Assembly: GCA_019314105.1 (NCBI GenBank)
Contig: JAFCZY010000099.1
Span: 1-6,791 of the forward strand
DNA from: Deltaproteobacteria bacterium
GTDB taxonomy: Bacteria; Desulfobacterota; Desulfobacteria; Desulfobacterales; Desulfobacteraceae
DNA length: 6,791 bases
Reading direction: 5' to 3'
Position 1 is the first letter of the stretch, and each line of letters opens with the position of its first letter. Shown piece after piece: positions 1-4,997 of this stretch. The position numbers and the translations under genes are program-made. A model generated the notes under the pieces. That model was not told where the DNA came from. It worked only from the letters and a program-made list of their open reading frames with translations, and did no database searches.

Positions 1-1252
1 CCACGTTTTCCACCACCACAATGGCGTCATCCACCAAGAGGCCGATGGCAAGCACCATGGCGAACATAGTCAGCATGTTGATGGAGAACCCGAAAAGCCC
101 CAGGACACCAAAAGTCCCCAGAAGCACCACAGGCACCGCGATGGTCGGGATCAGGGTGGCACGGAAGCTCCCCATGAAAAGATACATGATCACAAAGACC
201 AGCAGGATTGCCATGAAAAGAGTCTTGACCACCTCATGAATGGCCACCCGGGTGAAAGGGGTGGTCTCATAGGGATAAACCACCTTCATTCCGGGGGGGA
301 AATACCGGCTCATCTTCTGCAGCTTCTTTTTGATGCGATCAGCGGTTTTCAGCGCATTGGCGCCCGGTTCCTTGCGAATGACAAGCATGCCGGAAGGGTT
401 GCCGTTGTAACGGGCCACCACATCATAGCGCTCGGTTCCCAGTTCGGTGCGGCCCACATCCTTTATCCGGACGATGGAGCCGTCCGGATTTGTTCGGATG
501 GGGATCGCGTCAAATTCCTCAGGTGTCTTGAGGTAATGCTGGACGATGATTGAAGCGTTCAGGCGCTGACCTTTTACAGCCGGGGCCCCGCCGAACTGGC
601 CGGCGGACATCTCCACATTGTAGGCCCGAAGCGCCATAACAACGTCTTCCACTGTCAGATGGTAGCTGGTCAGCCTGTCCGGATCCAGCCAGACGCGCAT
701 GGCGTATTCCCCGCCGAGGACTTCCACCTCTCCCACGCCGGGCACGCGGGAGATGATCTTTTCCACATTGGATTTGATATAATCTCTCAGATCAGTGCCG
801 TCCATGCTGCCGTCTTCGGAAATAATCCCCACGGCCATCATATAGTTATGAGTTGATTTCATAACCTGGACACCCTGGCGCTGAACCACATCCGGCAGGC
901 TCGCCATGGCGAGCTGGAGCTTGTTCTGCACCTTGGACCAGGCAAGATCCGGATCGGTCCCCGGGGCAAAAGTCAGCTCTATGCGGCAGGTCCCTGAGGA
1001 ATCGCTGCTGGCGGACATATAGATCATCTTTCCCAGGCCGGTCATCTTCTGCTCGATGATCTGGGTGACGGTATTTTCAATGGTCTCGGCCGAGGCCCCC
1101 GGATAAAAGGCGTAAACCGCTATGGTCGGCGGCGCGAGGTCGGGATACCTCGATACAGGCAGAAATTTGATGGCCAGGCAGCCTCCGGCCATCATGACGA
1201 TGGCGATGACCCAGGCGAAGACCGGACGATTCAGGAAAAATCTTGATATCAT
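1..1252 (-). CDS. AcrB/MexB-type RND multidrug efflux permease, N-terminal part (cut by left edge)
   Basis: Inner-membrane drug-proton antiporter of the hydrophobe/amphiphile efflux RND family; trimers take substrate from the periplasm and outer leaflet and pass it to an outer-membrane channel through the adaptor encoded just upstream. My translation gives 417 codons plus one base, of about 1,030-1,050 expected. It starts MISRFFLNRPVFAWVIAIVM, matching the AcrB N-terminus and TM1 (about residues 10-29). The porter region (about 30-335) contains VTQIIEQKM, VQNKLQLAM, GGEYAMRVW, KGQRLNASII and VYPYETTPF. TM2 to TM4 follow, with RATLIPTIAVPVVLLGT and AIGLLVDDAIVVVENV. D408 and D409 in TM4 correspond to the proton-relay pair D407/D408 of AcrB. 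Alignment by eye puts Tyr137 and Leu179 where AcrB has the pocket residues Phe136 and Phe178, so substrate range may differ. The start ATG shares its A with the adaptor's stop (TGATG), and a GGAGGT lies 5 nt upstream. Family assignment is very secure; substrate is unknown. Confidence 0.96.
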   Translation of the reverse strand, partial: MISRFFLNRPVFAWVIAIVMMAGGCLAIKFLPVSRYPDLAPPTIAVYAFYPGASAETIENTVTQIIEQKMTGLGKMIYMSASSDSSGTCRIELTFAPGTDPDLAWSKVQNKLQLAMASLPDVVQRQGVQVMKSTHNYMMAVGIISEDGSMDGTDLRDYIKSNVEKIISRVPGVGEVEVLGGEYAMRVWLDPDRLTSYHLTVEDVVMALRAYNVEMSAGQFGGAPAVKGQRLNASIIVQHYLKTPEEFDAIPIRTNPDGSIVRIKDVGRTELGTERYDVVARYNGNPSGMLVIRKEPGANALKTADRIKKKLQKMSRYFPPGMKVVYPYETTPFTRVAIHEVVKTLFMAILLVFVIMYLFMGSFRATLIPTIAVPVVLLGTFGVLGLFGFSINMLTMFAMVLAIGLLVDDAIVVVENV

Positions 1253-2607
1253 CAGGCACCTCCGTTTTTACGAATTTTTGATGGTTCCCCGTGTTCGGCC
1301 TCTGACCCGGAAGGCACTTGAGTTCCATCAAAAGGGACTGCTTTTACTGTTGCACCGGGCCGAAGCCTCATTAAACCTTCGACAATAACCCGATCACCGA
1401 TAGCAAGACCCGCAGATACGAGCCATTTGTTCCCGATAGCCCGGTCAAGGGTGAGCATGCGCAGTTCTACATGGCTGTCAGAATCCACGATAAAGGCGAT
1501 GGGATTCCCCTTGTGATCCCGGGATACCCCCTGCTGGGGAACCAGGATGGCCTGTTCATTGACGCCTTCTTTAATTACCGCCCGGACAAACATACCAGGC
1601 AGAAGAGTGCCTTCGGGATTAGGGAAAACAATTCGCAGAATAACGGACCCCGTTGTTGGGTCCACTGTCACATCAGTGAACTGCAGTGTTCCTTCCGGAG
1701 GATATGTTGCACCATCCTCCAGGATAAGTCTGACTTTGTTATGGTTATTTCCGCCATGATTGAGGTCGCCGTCCTGCAGACGATGTTTCAGGCGCAACAG
1801 TTCCGTGGTGGCCTGGGGCACATCCACATAGATAGGGTCCAATTGTTGAATCGTTGCCAGGGGAACCGGCTGATACGCTGTTACAATGGCGCCTTCCGTT
1901 ATATTGGATTTGCCGATACGACCTGAGATAGGGGCAATGACACTACAATACCCCAGATTGATCCGGGTCGTTTTCAGTGCAGCTTCCGCCTGATGGATGG
2001 CTGCCTTGGCTACAGCAACGGCTTCCCGACTACCCTCCATTTGAGCTTCAACTGCCCTAAGCGTGGCCTCAGCTACTTTGGCCGCCGTCACGACTTGATC
2101 GCGTTCGCTCTCTGAGACAGCATTCGCTTTTATCAGTTTATCAAATCTTTTGTGGTTCAACTTCGCGAGTGCAAGGGTGGCCTGCTGTCGCGTGACCTCG
2201 GCAATGCTTGTGTTTAAGGCAGCCCTTGCCCGATCGGCAGACCTTTGCATAACGGCAAGGTTAGCCAGGGCATTGTCAACTGCAGCTTGAAAGGGAGTAG
2301 GGTCAATCTGGTAAAGTATCTGACCGGCCTTGACGTCCGAGCCTTCTGTAAACAGTCTTTTTTGAATGAGACCATTCACCTGAGGACGGATCTGTGCAAT
2401 TTTGTAAACTGATGTCCTGCCCGGCAGTTCGGTTTCCAGTACAACAGGCTGCGTTGATACCGTTATTGTAGAAACAACAGGCACAGGCGGTGGGGGCGGT
2501 GCCTGCTGCTGGCGCTCGCACCCTGTTGACAAAATACTGAATAGCATGATGGTTAAAATACTTACCAATTTCAGTGAGGGATTAAATTTTTTTTTGAACT
2601 GCATCAT
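1252..2607 (-). CDS. AcrA/MexA-type periplasmic adaptor (membrane fusion) lipoprotein of the RND pump
   Basis: Links the inner-membrane RND permease to an outer-membrane channel. The protein has 451 aa, somewhat longer than AcrA (397). It begins with a basic, hydrophobic lipoprotein signal (residues 1-29) ending in the lipobox LSTGC, so Cys30 should be lipidated after cleavage. A proline-rich linker follows (PPPPPVP, 37-43). The lipoyl-like half-motifs lie near 70-100 (RPQVNGLIQKRLFTEGSDVKAGQ, shown here as two adjoining pieces RPQVNGLIQ and KRLFTEGSDVKAG) and 220-245 (CSVIAPISGRIGKSNITEGA). They flank an Ala/Gln-rich alpha-helical hairpin (about 108-212). The beta-barrel and membrane-proximal part carry TLQFTDVTVDPTTGSV, LLPGMFVRAVI and ILVPQQGVSR, all typical of AcrA. 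A His/Asn-rich insert (NHGGNNHN, 283-290) sits in a loop. Two adjacent ATGs are possible starts; GGAGA lies 3 nt before the first and 6 nt before the second, so a start at 2604 is equally or more likely. It lies 45 nt after the regulator gene and overlaps the permease by 1 nt, which indicates an operon. Confidence 0.96.
   Translation of the reverse strand: MMQFKKKFNPSLKLVSILTIMLFSILSTGCERQQQAPPPPPVPVVSTITVSTQPVVLETELPGRTSVYKIAQIRPQVNGLIQKRLFTEGSDVKAGQILYQIDPTPFQAAVDNALANLAVMQRSADRARAALNTSIAEVTRQQATLALAKLNHKRFDKLIKANAVSESERDQVVTAAKVAEATLRAVEAQMEGSREAVAVAKAAIHQAEAALKTTRINLGYCSVIAPISGRIGKSNITEGAIVTAYQPVPLATIQQLDPIYVDVPQATTELLRLKHRLQDGDLNHGGNNHNKVRLILEDGATYPPEGTLQFTDVTVDPTTGSVILRIVFPNPEGTLLPGMFVRAVIKEGVNEQAILVPQQGVSRDHKGNPIAFIVDSDSHVELRMLTLDRAIGNKWLVSAGLAIGDRVIVEGLMRLRPGATVKAVPFDGTQVPSGSEAEHGEPSKIRKNGGA
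1258..1263 (-). promoter_or_regulatory. Shine-Dalgarno GGAGGT for the RND permease
   Basis: A perfect GGAGGT lies inside the last codons of the adaptor gene, 5 nt before the permease ATG. It fixes the permease start at 1252 and shows that the permease is translated from its own site despite the 1-nt overlap with the upstream stop codon. Confidence 0.85.
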
Positions 2608-2610
2608 TGA

Positions 2611-2615
2611 TCTCC
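2611..2615 (-). promoter_or_regulatory. Shine-Dalgarno GGAGA for the adaptor gene
   Basis: GGAGA sits in the 45-nt gap between the regulator and adaptor genes. The spacing is 3 nt to the ATG at 2607 and 6 nt to the ATG at 2604. The second spacing is closer to optimal, so the mature start may be one codon later than the longest reading frame. Confidence 0.6.
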
Positions 2616-2652
2616 AAAAATATTGATTAAATTTAAAATAGCAAATTTCATT

Positions 2653-3282
2653 TTAAGTATAGGGTTCAGACAGACCCTTGAGAATAATATTTAAAATAAT
2701 GTCCGGATCTTCCGGATAGGGGTGACGTTCAGGCGCTTCAAGCCAAAGGAAAAGAAACGCATTGGTGATGCTCTCAATGGAAACAGCCAGGTAGTATGGG
2801 TCGGCAATATTTTTGAATATTTTTTTTTTTATACCGTTCTCAAATACCATGGCAAGTTTTTGTAAAAAAACATCATATTGTTCACGAATTTCAGAATTAA
2901 ACCCAGCCATTATGTTAAAACTGGCTCCCCGGGTCTCGGCAAAATAGAAACGGATCATGGCAGCATTTGCACTAAAGACTTCACCTTTGGCCCTGATATA
3001 GTCCCGCAGTTTTTCAATCTCATCATCTGCACCTTCTATGGCTTTTGTGAGGGCCTCATGGAACCTGTCGGCCTGCTCAAAAACAAGAGATTTATAAAGG
3101 TCTTCCTTGTTTTTAAAAAACTTATAGAGCGTTCCGATGGCAAACTCGGATTCTTTGGCAACCTCGCGCATGGTGACATTATGGTAGCCCTTTGTTGAAA
3201 AAAGATCGAGGGCGGCGGAAAGCATCTCCCGGCGCTGCCAGAGTTTTTCTCGTTTCCGACGTGAAAGTTTCTTTTTCTGCAT
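2653..3282 (-). CDS. TetR/AcrR-family transcriptional regulator, likely local repressor of the efflux operon
   Basis: A 209-aa, all-helical one-component regulator of the usual TetR length (190-220 aa). The N-terminus is strongly basic (MQKKKLSRRKREKLWQRR). The TetR_N DNA-binding domain spans about 16-66: ALDLFSTKGYHNVTMREVAKE, then the recognition-helix region SEFAIGTLYKFFKNKEDLY (both quoted in short pieces). The C-terminal ligand/dimer domain (about 75-209) is divergent, as usual, so the inducer cannot be read. It is the first gene of an apparent operon with the adaptor and permease, an arrangement known for AcrR/NalC-like local repressors. A strong promoter and a long inverted repeat lie just upstream. 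AGGGGG about 6 nt before the ATG supports this start; the next Met is at residue 20, inside the DNA-binding domain. Codons 151-155 (I-K-K-K-I) are written with eleven consecutive A, a possible slippage site. Repressor rather than activator is inferred from family and operator position. Confidence 0.93.
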   Translation of the reverse strand: MQKKKLSRRKREKLWQRREMLSAALDLFSTKGYHNVTMREVAKESEFAIGTLYKFFKNKEDLYKSLVFEQADRFHEALTKAIEGADDEIEKLRDYIRAKGEVFSANAAMIRFYFAETRGASFNIMAGFNSEIREQYDVFLQKLAMVFENGIKKKIFKNIADPYYLAVSIESITNAFLFLWLEAPERHPYPEDPDIILNIILKGLSEPYT

Positions 3283-3323
3283 TAATTGCCCCCTGTTTAA
3301 TTAACAGTCATCAATTTATCACA

Positions 3324-3351
3324 ATGAACATGACGTCACTATATATATAAT
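3324..3351 (+). promoter_or_regulatory. Possible rightward promoter inside the operator repeat
   Basis: On the plus strand a perfect -10 TATAAT lies at 3346-3351, with a weak -35-like ATGAAC (three of six matches) 16 nt upstream at 3324-3329. If active, it would send a transcript rightward toward carA about 500 nt away and would be under the same operator as the efflux operon. The AT-rich spacer makes a chance TATAAT quite likely, so this is tentative. Confidence 0.2.
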
Positions 3352-3365
3352 GACGTCATGTTCAT
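3324..3365. promoter_or_regulatory. 15-bp perfect inverted repeat, probable TetR-family operator
   Basis: Left arm ATGAACATGACGTCA (3324-3338) and right arm TGACGTCATGTTCAT (3351-3365) are exact reverse complements separated by the 12-nt AT spacer CTATATATATAA. Each arm contains the self-palindrome TGACGTCA, and the two centres are 19 bp apart. A second, looser pair, AATTTATC (3313-3320) and GATAAATT (3374-3381), extends the symmetry outward with unequal gaps (3 and 8 nt), and its right member falls in the promoter spacer. The repeat covers the predicted transcription start of the regulator operon. Operator function is inferred from position and symmetry; a strong cruciform or RNA hairpin is the alternative reading. 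Confidence 0.65.
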
Positions 3366-3393
3366 ACTATATAGATAAATTTCAAATTGTCAA
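3366..3393 (-). promoter_or_regulatory. Sigma-70-type promoter for the tetR-adaptor-permease operon
   Basis: Reading the minus strand, a perfect -35 TTGACA (3393-3388) is followed by a 16-nt spacer and a -10 TATAGT (3371-3366, five of six consensus bases). Transcription would start near 3359, giving a leader of about 75 nt before the regulator ATG. The -10 box abuts the right arm of the 15-bp inverted repeat, so a protein bound there would block polymerase. Confidence 0.7.
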
Positions 3394-3469
3394 ACTATAA
3401 TAATTGTATTGTATTTGGGGAATATCTCAGGCAATAAAAATGAACTATTTACCACGATGAAAACTTTGG

Positions 3470-3510
3470 AATACCTTTTCCTGAAAAGTGTAACCTGTAG
3501 TGAAGGTATT
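3470..3510. repeat. Nested, mutually exclusive inverted repeats
   Basis: AATACCTT (3470-3477) is the exact reverse complement of AAGGTATT (3503-3510). Inside the loop, CTTTTC (3475-3480) pairs with GAAAAG (3483-3488). Just beyond, AGGTA (3504-3508) can also pair with TACCT (3517-3521). The stems compete for the same bases. No T-run follows, so this is not a standard intrinsic terminator. Function unknown; in AT-rich DNA short pairs such as these can arise by chance. Confidence 0.35.
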
Positions 3511-3639
3511 TTATGGTACCTGTAAAATTTTCAAGGTTCTAATTTCTACATGATCTAATATAATTTATTAAAAGATTATTTTCATATTCCGGATAAATCT
3601 TGATTTCATTAAAATCCCAATTCAATATCTTCCAGTGGA

Positions 3640-3653
3640 AGGGTGATCACCCT
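3640..3653. repeat. 14-bp perfect palindrome, possible protein-binding site
   Basis: AGGGTGATCACCCT is a gapless perfect palindrome about 200 nt upstream of carA. It is immediately preceded by, and shares two bases with, a second small inverted repeat CTTCC-AGT-GGAAG (3629-3641). A gapless palindrome of this length in otherwise AT-rich DNA suggests a dimeric regulator site, but no family can be named. It is not followed by a T-run, which argues against a terminator. Confidence 0.45.
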
Positions 3654-3722
3654 GAAACGGGCTATGTAAAATTCCTTATGGCAAATATCCAGATCAGGCG
3701 GAACTGACTTGCAAAAATCACA

Positions 3723-3772
3723 CAGGTTGTGTTATTTAAACGAACCTGATTTACAAATGAATTTTGCAGGTT
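3723..3772 (+). promoter_or_regulatory. Paired repeats CAGGTT/AACCTG/CAGGTT in the putative carA leader
   Basis: CAGGTT occurs at 3723-3728 and 3767-3772, with its reverse complement AACCTG between them at 3743-3748, so the centre copy can pair with either flank but not both. The right-hand pairing can be extended by CAAA (3754-3757) with TTTG (3763-3766) across a one-sided 5-nt bulge, making it the stronger stem. The left copy sits in ACACA-GGT-TGTGT, itself symmetrical. This resembles an alternating-hairpin leader or a repeated binding site. There is no T-run and no visible leader peptide, so an attenuator is not demonstrated. Confidence 0.3.
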
Positions 3773-3854
3773 ACGTAAAACGATTCGGGGTTGGCCCGGA
3801 AAATTTATATACGTTAATTTATATCAACATGATGGTGGACAGGTGTAAATTTTT

Positions 3855-4997
3855 ATGAAAGCATTATTAGTCCTTGAAGACGGCAGGATTTTTCCTTGCA
3901 GGAGTTTTACCGGCCCTGGTGAAGCAAAGGGAGAAGTCGTATTTAATACCAGCATGACCGGTTACCAGGAAATTTTGACCGACCCTTCCTATTATGGCCA
4001 GATGGTTACCATGACCTATCCTTTGATTGGAAATTATGGCGTCTGCCCTGAAGACATTGAATCCGACAGAATTCAGGTGGCGGCATTTATTGTGAAAGAA
4101 TACCAGGATTTTCCGAGTAATTTCAGATCCAGAGGAACTCTGGCAGATTATCTGATCAAAGGCCATGTGCTGGGGATTGAAGATCTGGATACCCGGGCAC
4201 TGGTCCGGCATATCCGAAAATCAGGTGCCATGCGGGCCGTCATATCCACCTCGGACCTTGATCCTGATTCCCTGGTTGAAAAAGCCAAACAGATTCCTTC
4301 CATGCAGGGAAGTGATCTTGTGGGCTGTGTCACCACAAAAAAACCTTATTTCTGGAAATATAACCAGCCGGACTATATTGATACCGGCAAGTTGGAAGAC
4401 CCTTTAATCTGGCGCTATAAAGGCAAAAAACATTCTGTTGTTGCCCTTGATTTCGGTCTGAAATATAATATTATCCGATGTCTTGAAAAAGCAGGATGTG
4501 AGGTGCTTGTGGTGCCTGCAAAGACGGATGCAACTACCATTAAACATCTGAACCCTGATGGTATTTTTCTGTCCAATGGCCCGGGAGACCCCGAACCTGT
4601 GACCTATGCCGTCGATACCATAAAAGAACTCCTGGGAGTTGTTCCCATATTCGGCATCTGTCTTGGCATGCAGCTTCTCGGCATTGCCATGGGGGGGAAA
4701 ACAATGAAAATTAAATTCGGTCACAGAGGCGGGAATCAGCCGGTTAAGAACCTTTCAACTAACAAGGTTGAAATTACCTCCCAGAACCATGGATTTGCCG
4801 TGGATTTAAATACCATTGGCAAAAATAACGCTGTCATGACCCATATTAACTTAAATGAAGATTCCCTTGAGGGCCTTAAAAATGATACCATACAGGCGTT
4901 TGCTGTACAATATCATCCCGAAGCATCCCCGGGGCCCCACGATTCAGTTTATCTTTTTAACCAGTTTGCAAAAGTGATTGAAAATGCCAAAACGTGA
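3855..4997 (+). CDS. carA: Carbamoyl-phosphate synthetase, small (glutaminase) subunit
   Basis: Hydrolyses glutamine and channels ammonia to CarB for carbamoyl-phosphate synthesis, feeding arginine and pyrimidine pathways; cytoplasmic. The 380-aa length matches the family (E. coli 382). The N-terminal CarA-specific domain (about 1-150) includes [20 protein letters not shown] and YPLIGNYGV. The class I amidotransferase domain (about 192-377) has [11 protein letters not shown], then the nucleophile elbow [10 protein letters not shown] with Cys269, and the other triad members His354 and Glu356 in [21 protein letters not shown] and SQNHGFAVD are also conserved. All three triad residues are present, so glutaminase activity is expected. 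AGGTG (3841-3845) lies 9 nt upstream of the ATG, a modest ribosome site with slightly long spacing; the [10 protein letters not shown] start agrees with the family. The stop lies 14 nt inside carB, so the two subunits are co-translated. The upstream leader holds repeats that may regulate it. Confidence 0.98.
   Translation: MKALLVLEDGRIFPCRSFTGPGEAKGEVVFNTSMTGYQEILTDPSYYGQMVTMTYPLIGNYGVCPEDIESDRIQVAAFIVKEYQDFPSNFRSRGTLADYLIKGHVLGIEDLDTRALVRHIRKSGAMRAVISTSDLDPDSLVEKAKQIPSMQGSDLVGCVTTKKPYFWKYNQPDYIDTGKLEDPLIWRYKGKKHSVVALDFGLKYNIIRCLEKAGCEVLVVPAKTDATTIKHLNPDGIFLSNGPGDPEPVTYAVDTIKELLGVVPIFGICLGMQLLGIAMGGKTMKIKFGHRGGNQPVKNLSTNKVEITSQNHGFAVDLNTIGKNNAVMTHINLNEDSLEGLKNDTIQAFAVQYHPEASPGPHDSVYLFNQFAKVIENAKT

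Larger units (their letters stand above)
3283..3854. other. Divergent intergenic region (572 nt), no convincing gene
   Basis: AT-rich DNA between the divergent regulator operon and carAB. The left 110 nt hold the promoter and operator of the efflux operon. The remainder contains three further inverted-repeat clusters (3470-3510, 3629-3653, 3720-3772) and must contain the carAB promoter and leader. No clear sigma-70 promoter for carA stands out: the best I see is TTGCAA at 3709 with TATTTA 18 nt later, which is weak. TATAAT at 3396-3401 has no -35 partner. I see no tRNA, no T-run terminator and no open frame with a ribosome site. The region is long for a simple divergent promoter, so a small RNA or leader element is possible but not shown. 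Confidence 0.6.

Noticed and set aside
236..553. Plus-strand open frames across 21-856 and 1122-1926
   Set aside because: They lie antisense to the RND permease and adaptor genes, whose protein motifs are unmistakable. The plus-strand translations have no recognisable domains.
3339..3350. The (TA)n stretch as a microsatellite
   Set aside because: Only about four TA units; too short to be a meaningful tandem repeat and better explained as the AT spacer of the palindrome.
3324..3365. Reading the 15-bp inverted repeat as a rho-independent terminator
   Set aside because: It lies in a divergent promoter region with no gene running into it, has no T-run after either arm, and directly abuts a near-consensus -10 box; an operator fits better.
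3457..3525. A 22-codon open frame starting MKTLEYLFLK in the intergenic region
   Set aside because: No ribosome site precedes it, it is very short, and it overlaps the inverted repeats at 3470-3521. I do not recognise it as any peptide family.
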